Positions 1-8,712 of a stretch of 64,000 nt of DNA are shown here, piece by piece. Location of the stretch: the NCBI GenBank assembly GCA_019636215.1, contig JAHBXZ010000005.1, positions 212,420 through 276,419 of the forward strand, in the 5' to 3' direction. Position 1 is the stretch's first letter. Each line of letters begins with the position of its first letter. Position numbers and translations under genes: made by a program. Below the pieces are notes generated by a model that was not told where the DNA came from, ran no database searches, and saw only the letters and a list, made by a program, of their open reading frames with translations. The DNA comes from Planctomycetota bacterium. Its GTDB lineage: Bacteria > Planctomycetota > UBA8742 > UBA2392.

Positions 1-88
1 GCCTTTGGGCATATCACTTCCCGTCGCTTGTGCTCCGGCCTCCACGCCTGCAGTGCAAAACCCCCGTCGCATCCGCTTCGGGCTGAAC

Positions 89-955
89 CTACTCCCACAT
101 GCGGCCGTAGTACGTCTGCACCGGCACGTCGGTTCTTGCCTGGATCACGCCTGCCAGTTCATCCAGTCGTTCATCGGCCACCATGCCGATGCGTGCATCC
201 GCCGGCCGGCGCGCCGTGGTGTACACCTGCACCTGCAACAGACTGCCGCCGTCGCGCTTGATCCGGGCCACGCGGTCGCCGATGGCGGCGGCCTCGGCGT
301 TGCCGCAATCTTTGCCGTCGATGGTCGGGATCATGGTCTGGATGGTCACGTCAAGTTCGCGCGCACAGGCGGTGATGCCTTCGACAATGCGATCCAGCTT
401 GCGCGTGGTGCCGTCCACAAGTTCGAAATACTCCTGTGTGCCGGCGTCCAGCTTGGCCCAGATTTCATAGGGCCCGGCGGCCAGTTCACGCAGGCGGCCG
501 CGAACCACGTCACTGTGCAGCATGGTGGCGTTGGTCAGGACAATCGTCTTTACGTCGGCAAGTCCATGACGCTGCTTCAGCGCATGCACCTCGCGAATCG
601 CGTCGCCCAGCCGCAGATAGGTGGTGGGCTCGCCGTCGCCGGCAAAGGCAATGTCGTTAAAGCGGCGCAGCGGCGCGGGGGTAGAGGCAAACCTGGCAAG
701 ATTCCAGATCTCGCCGCTTTGGGCCAATGACATCAGCCCGTCGATCTCGGCCAGCATCGCGTCAAAATCCACCGTCTTGGCCGACCCGGGTGTAGTACGG
801 TCGACCTGGCAGTACGGGCAATCAAAGTTGCACAGCTTGTCGGGGTTTACGTTCAGACCAAGCGACAGGCCCCGCGAGCGTCGACTGACGACGGGGTAGG
901 CGAAGCGCAGTGTCTCGAACTGGCGCGAATGCTCGCTCAGTACGTTCGTTCTCAT
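89..955 (-). CDS. Radical SAM protein, COG0731-like (wyosine-synthetase-related group)
   Basis: A 288-residue protein with the radical SAM cysteine cluster CNFDCPYC (CxxxCxxC) near residue 43, which would bind the [4Fe-4S] cluster that cleaves S-adenosylmethionine. The stretch before it (PVVSRR, then GLSLGLNVNPDK) is the signature of the bacterial COG0731 group, whose members begin with a similar PSRR..SLGIN block. The internal GDGEPT motif also fits radical SAM enzymes. COG0731 includes tRNA wyosine synthetases, but the substrate of the bacterial members is not established, so I give no reaction. It is transcribed away from the CAP lipoprotein gene at 1183. The ATG at 955 is the only good start. 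The 88 bases after its stop hold nothing I recognise. Confidence 0.85.
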   Translation of the reverse strand: MRTNVLSEHSRQFETLRFAYPVVSRRSRGLSLGLNVNPDKLCNFDCPYCQVDRTTPGSAKTVDFDAMLAEIDGLMSLAQSGEIWNLARFASTPAPLRRFNDIAFAGDGEPTTYLRLGDAIREVHALKQRHGLADVKTIVLTNATMLHSDVVRGRLRELAAGPYEIWAKLDAGTQEYFELVDGTTRKLDRIVEGITACARELDVTIQTMIPTIDGKDCGNAEAAAIGDRVARIKRDGGSLLQVQVYTTARRPADARIGMVADERLDELAGVIQARTDVPVQTYYGRMWE

Positions 956-1182
956 CCCAGTACGGGTGGGCCGGGCCCTTGGCCGGCAGATGTTCTGCCT
1001 GCCCCCGCCTTCAACTTAGTGCCCACTATCCTGTGGGCGTGTCGGCATTGTAGCAGCGGCAGGCGGCGCGCAACCGGGGATTCCATACTTTATGATGCGT
1101 AACGCATGGGCAAACGCGACATTCTGCCCATTCATGTGATAGAGTTACTACAGCCCTTGGCCTACCCCTGTCAAAGCACGCC

Positions 1183-1725
1183 ATGCCCAGATTGATACTG
1201 GCCATACTGGCGGCACTCACACTTGCCTTCGCGGCCTGCGATGGCAAATCGTCTTCGGGCGGGTCGTCCGGCGGGTCGTCCCAAACCGGCGGTGGCGGCG
1301 GAGGCGGCGGGGGAAGTACCCCCACCACCACCGAGGCCGACCTTGCCCAGCAGGTGCTGGTGCTGGTCAACCAGCAGCGCGCAGCGGCCACACCGCCCGC
1401 GGCACCCCTGGCCTGGCATGCGGGAGTGGCCCAGGTGGCATTCAACCACAGTGCGGACATGGCGGCGCGGGGCTTCTTTGCGCACAACAACCCCGATGGC
1501 CAAAGCCCCTTTGACCGCCTGGCGGCGGCCGGCATCAGCTACAGCGCGGCCGGCGAGAACATCGCCGCGGGCTATGTCGACGCGGCCACAGTGATGAACG
1601 CCTGGATGAACAGCTCGGGGCACCGGGCGAACATCCTGAATACCAACTACACGGAAATCGGCATCGGCGTCAAACACGGCGGCAGTTATGGCACCTACTG
1701 GACGCAGGTGTTTCGCAGGCCCTAA
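1183..1725 (+). CDS. CAP (SCP/YkwD-like) domain lipoprotein
   Basis: A 180-residue secreted protein. An N-terminal hydrophobic segment ends in a plausible lipobox (AFAAC), then comes a Ser/Gly-rich linker with a run of nine glycines, and the rest is a CAP domain of the YkwD kind. Visible CAP motifs are FNHSADMAARGFFAHNNPDG, GENIA, WMNSSGHRANIL and the closing YWTQVF. Bacterial CAP proteins of this type are extracellular and mostly of unknown activity. The linker would hold the domain off the membrane. A second CAP domain occurs at the C-terminus of the FHA protein encoded at 34995-37811. The gene stands alone, divergent from the radical SAM gene. Confidence 0.88.
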   Translation: MPRLILAILAALTLAFAACDGKSSSGGSSGGSSQTGGGGGGGGGSTPTTTEADLAQQVLVLVNQQRAAATPPAAPLAWHAGVAQVAFNHSADMAARGFFAHNNPDGQSPFDRLAAAGISYSAAGENIAAGYVDAATVMNAWMNSSGHRANILNTNYTEIGIGVKHGGSYGTYWTQVFRRP

Positions 1726-1729
1726 TGAC

Positions 1730-1757
1730 TTGCACGGCGACGGGCGACCCATATACT
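1730..1757 (+). promoter_or_regulatory. Candidate sigma-70-type promoter for the 1870 gene
   Basis: TTGCAC at 1730-1735 and TATACT at 1752-1757, separated by 16 bases. The -10 matches the consensus at five of six positions; the -35 is weak. The leader to the ATG at 1870 would be about 105 nt. Confidence 0.35.
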
Positions 1758-1869
1758 CGATAATCGCGTAGGAACCCGGGACTGGTCGCATTACAACCGT
1801 ACCCCTGTGTTTCTGCGTGGTGGCCCTTCCCCATACCCCCGCAAGAAAAGCACGGCCTTGGAGAAGGCA

Positions 1870-2595
1870 ATGAGCAAGTTCCTGTTTGCATCGCTGGCGT
1901 TGTTCGCCGGCAGCCTGGCAGCCCAGGCAACGATTACTACCGTCATCCATGAACCTTCTGCGGCTGATGCCGGCCCGACGCTGGGCGCAGCCACAGTTGT
2001 CAACCCGGACTACAACCCGCTGCAACCCAACGGCCAGCCGCAGTTCCTGCCGTTGATCGGCAACGGAAGCGGCATCAGCAACGAACTGGACAGCATCAGC
2101 GACGAGTTCTACGCGCTGGGCGGCACAACCACACACGACCTGGCGATCATGACCAACAACACCGGTGCCGACATCACCGTCGACCCGACCACGCTGGTCG
2201 TCGCGCAGATCCGCCCCAAGGTTTCGCCCCCGGGCGCACCCGAGCAAGCCAACCCCGGCCTGCTGGTGCAGAATGTTTACGGCTTTTCCAACGCGCAGTT
2301 CACCATTGCCAACGGCGCCAGCGGCGTGCTGCTGCTGCTGGTTACCAAGTGGATGGGCTCGCTGGATACAAGCCCGCGCGACTACATCATCACATTCCAG
2401 TTCAATAACACTGCCCCCGGCGGCGGCCCGATCACGATTGACGCGCCCCTTACCGTGCCCAAGGTCGGCGGCAATAACAGCAGTGGCGGCTGCACCGTCG
2501 CAACCAGCGGCGGCATGCCTCGCGGTGCCGCGATTCTGGCCGGTGCATCAGCCGTGGCGATCCTGACCCGCCGCCGCATCTTCAAGCGCGCCTGA
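1870..2595 (+). CDS. Secreted protein with a Cys-containing C-terminal sorting-type tail
   Basis: A 241-residue protein starting at ATG 1870, preceded by GGAGAAGG at a normal distance; the frame is open further upstream but without a comparable site. Residues 1-20 form a signal peptide ending AAQA. The body is Thr/Asn/Pro-rich, probably beta-structured, and matches no family I know. The last 40 residues look like a surface-sorting tail: a Ser/Gly-rich stretch with SSGGC, a short hydrophobic helix, and a terminal RRRIFKR cluster. That layout recalls Cys-containing CTERM signals (MYXO-CTERM, Synerg-CTERM), which are processed by rhombosortase-type or similar enzymes. No such protease is in the window. 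Followed by a strong terminator. Confidence 0.7.
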   Translation: MSKFLFASLALFAGSLAAQATITTVIHEPSAADAGPTLGAATVVNPDYNPLQPNGQPQFLPLIGNGSGISNELDSISDEFYALGGTTTHDLAIMTNNTGADITVDPTTLVVAQIRPKVSPPGAPEQANPGLLVQNVYGFSNAQFTIANGASGVLLLLVTKWMGSLDTSPRDYIITFQFNNTAPGGGPITIDAPLTVPKVGGNNSSGGCTVATSGGMPRGAAILAGASAVAILTRRRIFKRA

Positions 2596-2614
2596 ACTTC
2601 AGCCATCAACAGCA

Positions 2615-2639
2615 CGAGGCCGGCAAGTTGCCGGCCTCG
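2615..2639 (+). terminator. Rho-independent terminator after the 1870-2595 gene
   Basis: Perfect 10-bp stem (CGAGGCCGGC with GCCGGCCTCG) around an AAGTT loop, followed by CGTCTTTTT. It also separates this gene from the convergent lipoprotein gene ending at 2659. Confidence 0.85.
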
Positions 2640-2658
2640 CGTCTTTTTGCGCACCAGC

Positions 2659-5025
2659 CTACGGTGCGATGGTAAGGGTTGCGGCCTGCACACCGTCGGC
2701 GCCACGCGCGGCTGCCAGCACATAGTTGCCACCGGTCGCGGTGGCCAGCGCGGGCCCGTCGGCGGTGCCGTCGGCGTCAATGCCGGCTGCTGTGCCGAAC
2801 ACCGGGTTGCCGGTCAGCGACGGCTGGGTAGCGCCACCCTTGACCGCGTACAAGTTCGTCGCGGCATCGGTGAAGATCACCCCCTGCGCGCCGCCCACGG
2901 CACCGGTAATGCTGGACAGCGCCGCCAGCGTCAGTGTGCCGGCCAGCGGTGTGGTCGCGCCAGGGGCCAGCAGGCGCACAGTCTGGGCCGCAAAGAACCC
3001 CAGGATCAGCGTTTCGGTGATCACCAGGTACTGGCCCGCAGTGTTGTCCCAGGCGCAGATTCCACCCGACAGGCTGGATGAAACATCAAACGCCGAACCC
3101 ACGGCCAGGCCGGTGCCTGGTGCCACGTGCCTGCCGATGATTCCGCTGCCGTCGTCGGCCGTGATCAGGGCTTCATCAAAGGCGCCGCCGGCCGCGGCCA
3201 GGCCGGCAATCGTGGCGGCACTGTGGGCGGTGATCGCAGCGGCAATCGGCGCGCCCGCAGTGCTGTAGGCGCGGGCCATCACGTCGGCCCCGCCCTGCCA
3301 CGCAATCACGAAGTTCGTGCTTTGTGCGTTGAACACAACTCGCGGGAATGTGCCCGTGCCCACGGCGATATCGGTGCCGGCGCCCGTGGCATAGTCGTAC
3401 AGCACGGCATGCACCAGCGAGCTTGCCGGGTTGGTGCCCGTGGCCCCCACCAGCAGCAGCACTCCGCCGGTGCCCGCGGCCGCGTGCAGGCCCGCCGCAG
3501 GGTCAAGGTTCACCGAGGGTTCAAAGCTCTTTTGCGTTCCCGACGCCAATGTTGACGTGTCAAGGCTGACAAACTCCAGGGTGCGGTTGGTCGTGCCCAC
3601 AATCGACAGCCAGCCGGCCACGTAGTCTGTGCCGTTGAAGACCACAATGGATTCGTCGGCCTGGTCTGTGGTGGTTACGTCCACCAGTGTGCCGGGCGTG
3701 AAGGTTCCGCTGCCGCCGCCCGTGCCGCCGGCGGTCGTAGTGAACGAGTAATTCAGCGCCTTGGTGGTCGGCGTGGCACTGACCACCGTGCCGGTGATCG
3801 TGCCCGCGCCGGTTTTGGTCACGCTGTCAAACGATGAAAACGTGATTGTCACGCTGCCCAGCACCGGCACGTCGCTGCTGAAGGTCTCGCCGGCTTCCGT
3901 CACAGTGACAATGCGGCCGGCAGGATCCAGCGGGGTGGTCACATCAAAGGTCGCGTCACTGAACGTAACCGGGTCAAGCTGTGCGTTGGGAAACGTGTCA
4001 GGCATGACCACGTTTACCTGCACCGCCTGGGCCTGGTCACTCAGGCTGATGGTGCGGCGGCCGGCAACGTCGGTCACGGTGCCGCCCAACGCAAGTGCCG
4101 TGGAACTGCCGGTGGTCCACGTATAGTTGATGGCAAGTGTCGCACTGCCGCCGGATTGCTGCACCACCGTGCCCACCATACTGCCGCTGCTGTTGGCGCC
4201 CGAAAACGTGTTCAACTGCACCACGACGCTGGCCGCGGCGTTGTCGCTGGTGTAGGTGATGCCGCCGGTGGTCACGGTGACCACGCGGTTGGTGGCTGCC
4301 AGCGGGTTGGTGGCGTTGAAGCTGGCATCGTTCAGTGTCATTACCGCCGGCGGTGTTGTGGTATCGGCCGTTGGAATGGCCAGGTTCACGCTGATAGTGG
4401 AAGTGGTGTTGGCTAACTGAAAGATCGTGAACGTAGCCACGGTGCTGATTGTGCCCGACAACGCCACCACCGCAGGCGGCGCCACGGTGCCCGTTCGGTT
4501 GGCCATCACCAGCCGCGAAAAGCTGCTCAATAACGCGCGCGCGCGTCCGGGATAGGGCTGGGTCCATTCTTCATCCACCGCCGGGGCCGTGGTGGTGAAC
4601 GTAAGCTGTTCCTTGTTTGTGCCGTCGATCTTCAGCAGCGCCAGGTCGACAGGTCCATAGCCGTCAGCACCTGCAAGCCCGCGGTCATAGCTGGTCTCAA
4701 ACACCGCAGGCGGGCTGAGGTTCAGGCCGGTGGCGGCCGCACCGTCGGGCTTGGTTACCTTTACTTCGACGACCGGCGAATAGACTTTGTGCCCGGCAAT
4801 CTTGACGTTGACGACCTTCAGTTCGACCTTGCTGCCGGGCTCAATCTGCCCCGCAGCCGCGCCGATGTTCAGGGCGCTGATTTCCACGCGGGCCAGGCCG
4901 ATGTCGATCACGAGGTCCTGTCCTGCTACTGCCACCGCGGAATCCTTGGCAGGTTCGTCGCCGTCACGCAGGCTGCAGGCGGCCAGTACGAAAAGGGAAC
5001 AAAGGCATACGGCGGCGTAACGCAT
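2659..5025 (-). CDS. Large beta-repeat lipoprotein of unknown function
   Basis: A 788-residue protein starting at ATG 5025, preceded by GGAGA nine bases upstream; the frame is open to 5196, but only this start gives the signal peptide with a perfect lipobox, VLAAC. The middle holds two related segments of about 110 residues, each with a VTxxGxTxxSD core, a VxxFSxF strand and a NYxxTT end, so this is a duplicated beta-sandwich module. The C-terminal third has recurring DYVAGW- and NFVIAW-type strands, as seen in secreted proteins with beta-propeller-like repeats. Composition is Thr/Ala/Gly-rich without charged clusters, typical of an extracellular protein. Divergent from recR, with which it shares about 200 bases of upstream region. 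Confidence 0.75.
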   Translation of the reverse strand: MRYAAVCLCSLFVLAACSLRDGDEPAKDSAVAVAGQDLVIDIGLARVEISALNIGAAAGQIEPGSKVELKVVNVKIAGHKVYSPVVEVKVTKPDGAAATGLNLSPPAVFETSYDRGLAGADGYGPVDLALLKIDGTNKEQLTFTTTAPAVDEEWTQPYPGRARALLSSFSRLVMANRTGTVAPPAVVALSGTISTVATFTIFQLANTTSTISVNLAIPTADTTTPPAVMTLNDASFNATNPLAATNRVVTVTTGGITYTSDNAAASVVVQLNTFSGANSSGSMVGTVVQQSGGSATLAINYTWTTGSSTALALGGTVTDVAGRRTISLSDQAQAVQVNVVMPDTFPNAQLDPVTFSDATFDVTTPLDPAGRIVTVTEAGETFSSDVPVLGSVTITFSSFDSVTKTGAGTITGTVVSATPTTKALNYSFTTTAGGTGGGSGTFTPGTLVDVTTTDQADESIVVFNGTDYVAGWLSIVGTTNRTLEFVSLDTSTLASGTQKSFEPSVNLDPAAGLHAAAGTGGVLLLVGATGTNPASSLVHAVLYDYATGAGTDIAVGTGTFPRVVFNAQSTNFVIAWQGGADVMARAYSTAGAPIAAAITAHSAATIAGLAAAGGAFDEALITADDGSGIIGRHVAPGTGLAVGSAFDVSSSLSGGICAWDNTAGQYLVITETLILGFFAAQTVRLLAPGATTPLAGTLTLAALSSITGAVGGAQGVIFTDAATNLYAVKGGATQPSLTGNPVFGTAAGIDADGTADGPALATATGGNYVLAAARGADGVQAATLTIAP

Positions 5026-5149
5026 CCGGCGTCTCCAGGCGAAGTTTGCAAACAAAGTCCGGCTTCCCGGCGAACACTCTGGCGCCGGACAACAGCTTGG
5101 AACGACTGGGCTTAGAAGAATGGCGGCAGAAACGAAAGGGGCGCGCGGC

Positions 5150-5177
5150 TTGACTTGAACGCGTGGCGGGGTACGCT
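5150..5177 (+). promoter_or_regulatory. Candidate promoter for recR-rpoN
   Basis: TTGACT at 5150-5155, a 16-base spacer, then TACGCT at 5172-5177. Transcription would begin near 5184, so the upstream GTG at 5163 would lie outside the message. This supports the recR start at 5226. Confidence 0.45.
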
Positions 5178-5225
5178 TACAACAGATTACCAGCAAATAG
5201 CGTACCCAATTCGGAAGAATTCCGC

Positions 5226-5852
5226 TTGACAGCCTATCCTGAATCTCTCGCCAGACTTGTGGAAAGCCTCAAGGCTCTGCCCGGCATTGGTACCCGCACT
5301 GCCGAGAGGCTAGCCTTCCACCTGATCAAACTCAGCGAAACCGAGGCCATGGAACTGGCCAAGGCCATTCGCGACGTAAAGCAGAACCTCACCCACTGCA
5401 ACACCTGCTTCCACTTCACAGAAAAAGACCCCTGCCCGATCTGCAGTGACCCGCAACGCGACAAATCGCTGGTCTGCGTGGTTGAACAGCCCAAAGACCT
5501 GATGGCCTTTGAAAAGGCCGGCAGCTTCAAGGGCGTTTACCACTGTTTGCTGGGCCATCTGGCACCGCTGGAAGGGATTGAACCCGACGACCTGACCATC
5601 GCGCCGCTGCTCAAGCGCGCGGAATCCGGTGCCATCAAAGAAATCGTGCTGGCCACCAGCCCCGACCTGGAGGGCGAAGGCACCGCCGTGTTCCTGCGCG
5701 ACCAGTTGGCCGACGTTGCCCGTCGCAAGGGCATTCGCGTCACGCGCATTGCCCGCGGTGTGCCGGCCGGCGCCGAGATTGAACATGTCTCGGGCGCGAT
5801 CCTGACTGACGCGTTGGCGGGCCGGCAGCTCTATGACGGAGGCCGCAAGTGA
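5226..5852 (+). CDS. recR: Recombination mediator protein RecR
   Basis: A 208-residue protein that with RecO (and RecF) loads RecA onto SSB-covered DNA at gaps. Seen in order: YPESLARLVESLKALPGIG (the helix-hairpin-helix entry), a four-cysteine zinc finger (CNTC and CPIC), and a Toprim domain with VCVVEQ and ATSPDLEGEGTAVFL. The usual family length is about 200. I chose TTG at 5226 because GGAAG sits eight bases upstream, RecR proteins begin a few residues before the YP pair, and the candidate promoter lies across the alternative GTG at 5163. The stop overlaps the rpoN start (GTGA), so the two genes should be translationally coupled. Confidence 0.96.
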   Translation: MTAYPESLARLVESLKALPGIGTRTAERLAFHLIKLSETEAMELAKAIRDVKQNLTHCNTCFHFTEKDPCPICSDPQRDKSLVCVVEQPKDLMAFEKAGSFKGVYHCLLGHLAPLEGIEPDDLTIAPLLKRAESGAIKEIVLATSPDLEGEGTAVFLRDQLADVARRKGIRVTRIARGVPAGAEIEHVSGAILTDALAGRQLYDGGRK

Positions 5853-7312
5853 GTGGCCCCGGCATGAGCCTGGACATGCGCATCGGCCAGCGCCTGGAAC
5901 AGCGCCAGGTGCTGAGCCTGCAGACCATCCAGTCGCTCAAGATCCTGCAGCTTGCCACCACCGACCTGCAGCAGCTTGTCGAAGAAGAACTGCTGCAGAA
6001 CCCCACTCTCGACACCGCCGAGCCCGAACCACAAGCCCCCGAACCGCCCGAACTCGCCGACAAAGGCGCCCAGCCCGAAACACCCGAACCCACCACCGAG
6101 GCCGGCGAAAACTACGACGACGTTTACGACTACCTGGAACGCCACACTGACGTCAACGAGTTCGTGGGCCGCAGCGGCCAGCCCAGCGACGGCGAAGAAG
6201 ACCCGAAAACCGAGGCCTTCAACAACCTGCCGGCACCCGGCCGCACACTGGCCGACCACCTGCTGGAACAATTGCGCATGCGCGGCCACGACGAACTGGA
6301 TTGGCCGCTGCTGGAACACCTGGTTCACTCGCTGGATCCGCGCGGGTACCTGGAGTACCCGCTGGAAGACATCGCCAAGGCGCTGCAGGGCCGCTACACA
6401 CTGGAGGAAGTGCAATGGGCGCTGGGCGAAGTCCAGAAGCTGGAACCCCGCGGCGTGGGCGCGCGCAACCTGGCCGAGTGCCTGCTGCTGCAGCTTTCAC
6501 CCAAAGACCCGGATTACCCCAACCTGCGCCTGTTGCTGACCCAGCACTGGGACGACGTGCTGAAGAACCGCCTGCCGCGCATTGCCCGCGAGATGGGCAC
6601 CACGCTTGAGGAAGTCAAGCTGTTCGTCGACCTGCTGGGCACCCTCAACCCGCATCCGGGCGCGCTGTATTCCGAAGTACCCACCCAGGCCGTGGTGCCT
6701 GACGTAGTCATTGAAGAAGACGAAAACGCCGTGCTGGTGGTGCGCCTGACCCGCGAACTGGTGCCGCGCCTGGCCATCAACCATTCCTATCTGCGGCTGC
6801 TGCAGGAACGCAAACAGGACAAAGAGACTTCGCTGTTTCTCAAGACCAAACTGAACCAGGCCCGCCAGTTGATTGAGGCCATCGAGCAGCGCCAGAGCAC
6901 CCTGGAAAGGGTGGCAAAGGCGATTCTGAAGCGCCAGGAAGACTTCATGCGCATGGGCATGACCGGCCTGAAACCGATGAAAATGCAGGACATCGCCGAC
7001 GAGCTGGGCATTCACCACAGCACCGTCTGGCGCGCCGTGTACGGCAAGTACATGCAGACGCCCCAGGGCGTGTATGCCATGAACGAACTGTTCACCGGCG
7101 GCCTGCCCAGCGGCGAAAGCGACGTCAGCCGCGAGGCCGTGAAGCTGAAGGTAAAGGAAATCATCGACGGCGAAGAACGCCGCAAGCCCCTGAGCGACCT
7201 GGCAATTGCCAAGAAACTGGACGACCTGGGCATCAAGGCCAGCCGTCGCGTGGTCACCAAGTACCGCGAAGAACTGGGCATCGCCGACAGCCGCGTAAGG
7301 CGCGAACATTGA
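5849..7312 (+). CDS. rpoN: RNA polymerase sigma-54 factor
   Basis: A 487-residue sigma-54. Region I is the Gln/Leu-rich activator-interacting segment (SLQTIQSLKILQL and LVEEELLQNPTL). Region II is acidic, residues 55-105. The core-binding domain spans about 110-300. The DNA-binding region has a helix-turn-helix (IADELGIHHSTVWRAV) and the RpoN box, here SRRVVTKYREEL, close to the usual ARRTVAKYRE. The GTG start at 5849 has GGAGG seven bases upstream and overlaps the recR stop. Sigma-54 holoenzyme recognises GG-N10-GC promoters and needs an AAA+ activator; none is encoded here, but a good sigma-54 site lies before the FHA-CAP gene (37903-37918). Confidence 0.97.
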   Translation: MSGPGMSLDMRIGQRLEQRQVLSLQTIQSLKILQLATTDLQQLVEEELLQNPTLDTAEPEPQAPEPPELADKGAQPETPEPTTEAGENYDDVYDYLERHTDVNEFVGRSGQPSDGEEDPKTEAFNNLPAPGRTLADHLLEQLRMRGHDELDWPLLEHLVHSLDPRGYLEYPLEDIAKALQGRYTLEEVQWALGEVQKLEPRGVGARNLAECLLLQLSPKDPDYPNLRLLLTQHWDDVLKNRLPRIAREMGTTLEEVKLFVDLLGTLNPHPGALYSEVPTQAVVPDVVIEEDENAVLVVRLTRELVPRLAINHSYLRLLQERKQDKETSLFLKTKLNQARQLIEAIEQRQSTLERVAKAILKRQEDFMRMGMTGLKPMKMQDIADELGIHHSTVWRAVYGKYMQTPQGVYAMNELFTGGLPSGESDVSREAVKLKVKEIIDGEERRKPLSDLAIAKKLDDLGIKASRRVVTKYREELGIADSRVRREH

Positions 7313-7333
7313 CCGGCTTCTTTTCGAACCCCA

Positions 7334-7362
7334 TTGGCAACGGGGGGCGGCGGGCTGATAAT
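7334..7362 (+). promoter_or_regulatory. Candidate sigma-70-type promoter for the 7390 gene
   Basis: TTGGCA at 7334-7339, a 17-base spacer and GATAAT at 7357-7362. The start codon at 7390 would follow a leader of about 20 nt. It lies just past the rpoN stop, so this gene may be transcribed separately from rpoN. Confidence 0.5.
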
Positions 7363-7389
7363 CGCGGGCCCCACGGCCTGACGGAACCC

Positions 7390-8712
7390 ATGCGACGCTT
7401 CGCTTTGGCATTTGCGGTTCTTGCGTCCGCCTGCGCGGCGGCGTTGCTGCTTGTACCGCGCCCGGCGCCCGCGCGGGCCGAAGACGTGCTGGCGCAGATG
7501 CTGGCCGAAGTTGCCCCGGCGTCGGCCGAGATGCGCGGCGAGTTCTGCTGGCTGGAAGACTACGGCATCGGCATCAAGCTGACCCCGGTGCCGGTGGTGT
7601 CTGAAGAATTCCCGCGCCTGCTGGCCGGCGAGCCCGCGGGCACCAGCGCGGTTTCCGTGGGCCTGTATGACTGCGGGCCACGGGGCGCCCAGGCGCTGCT
7701 GGATTCGCTGGCCGCCAGGGGCGCGAAAACACAGGGCAGCATTGAGTACAACTTTCAGCCCAGGTCGTCCGCCGGCGAAGTGAAGGGCCGATCCACGGCA
7801 ATCCAGGTAAGTCCCAGCGTCTCGGGCATGCTGCTGGAGTTCGCCCATGCCGGGCGCACGATGGCGCTGCTGCTTCAGACCGACGGCGCCAGCGCCCTGC
7901 TGGGCCCGCGCCGCGACCAGCTTGTGCGCGAGATGACGGCGCTGAGCGCCGCGACCGAGCCATCGGTCAGCCCGCTGATGCTGGACGGCCGCTATGCCTG
8001 CGCGCTTGCGCACTGGCAGCGTTCCGGCCAGCGCCTGCACCGCAAGGTGGCCGGCGGCTGGCTGGGTCTGAGGCTGTTCGCTGTTTCGTTGTCGGAGTTT
8101 CCGGATCTCGGTGCGCTGCAACTGGAGCTTGAGGCGCGGCTGGACAAAGCCGGCTTCCGGCGTTCGGCAGGCAAGCGCCCGCGCGTTGCGGGCACCGAAG
8201 GCTTCCTGGGCGAATACTTCGGCGGCGACGGGTTTGTCCAGCGCATCCTGTTTGCAAAACTCGAGGGCGCCTACCTGGTGGCGCTGATGCAGGGCCCCGA
8301 AGTCGCGCGCGAAGACCTCGCCCGGGAAAGTGAAGTGCTGGCCAACGGCATTGCCCGCGTCGATTTTTCGCCCCCGGCCGACGCGTTTGGCGCGTTCTTC
8401 GGACGGGTGCGGGCCGTGCGCTGCCTGGCCTGGCAGGACGGGCGGCGCGTGCTGTGGGGCGCGCTGTTCGATGACGGTCGGCAGCAGCCCGTAACCTGGC
8501 GCCAGGAAGGCATCGAATGGCAGATCCAGCTGACCCAGGGCGGCATGGTGATTGAAGACCGCGCCGGCACAGTCGCCAGCAGCCGCGACCTCAACCCGCT
8601 GGTGGATGCCGCAGCCCGGGCGCTGATCCTGCGCAACCCGCTTACCGGCGACGTCGAGCTGCTGCTGCGCGTGGGCAGCGAAAAAACCACTGCGCGCCTT
8701 ACCCTGCGCTGA
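7390..8712 (+). CDS. Secreted protein of unknown function
   Basis: A 440-residue protein. The ATG at 7390 opens a clear signal peptide (MRRFALAFAVLASACAAALL, then a PAPARA cleavage region); the frame is open upstream to 7309 but those residues do not look coding. The mature part has alternating strands and two regions of similar style (about 35-180 and 200-400), each mentioning drug-free, compact alpha/beta patterns such as LFAKLEGAYLVALMQGPEVA, but I recognise no domain or catalytic motif. Its 3' end overlaps that of the convergent glycosyltransferase gene by 14 bases. Probably periplasmic; no role is proposed. Confidence 0.75.
   Translation: MRRFALAFAVLASACAAALLLVPRPAPARAEDVLAQMLAEVAPASAEMRGEFCWLEDYGIGIKLTPVPVVSEEFPRLLAGEPAGTSAVSVGLYDCGPRGAQALLDSLAARGAKTQGSIEYNFQPRSSAGEVKGRSTAIQVSPSVSGMLLEFAHAGRTMALLLQTDGASALLGPRRDQLVREMTALSAATEPSVSPLMLDGRYACALAHWQRSGQRLHRKVAGGWLGLRLFAVSLSEFPDLGALQLELEARLDKAGFRRSAGKRPRVAGTEGFLGEYFGGDGFVQRILFAKLEGAYLVALMQGPEVAREDLARESEVLANGIARVDFSPPADAFGAFFGRVRAVRCLAWQDGRRVLWGALFDDGRQQPVTWRQEGIEWQIQLTQGGMVIEDRAGTVASSRDLNPLVDAAARALILRNPLTGDVELLLRVGSEKTTARLTLR

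Noticed and set aside
5..730. Long open frame on the plus strand at the left edge
   Set aside because: It is the shadow of the radical SAM gene on the other strand; its translation has no domain pattern, while the minus strand shows the CxxxCxxC cluster.
5163..5225. Upstream GTG start for recR
   Set aside because: No ribosome site, not matched by RecR N-termini, and it lies across the candidate promoter; TTG 5226 fits better.
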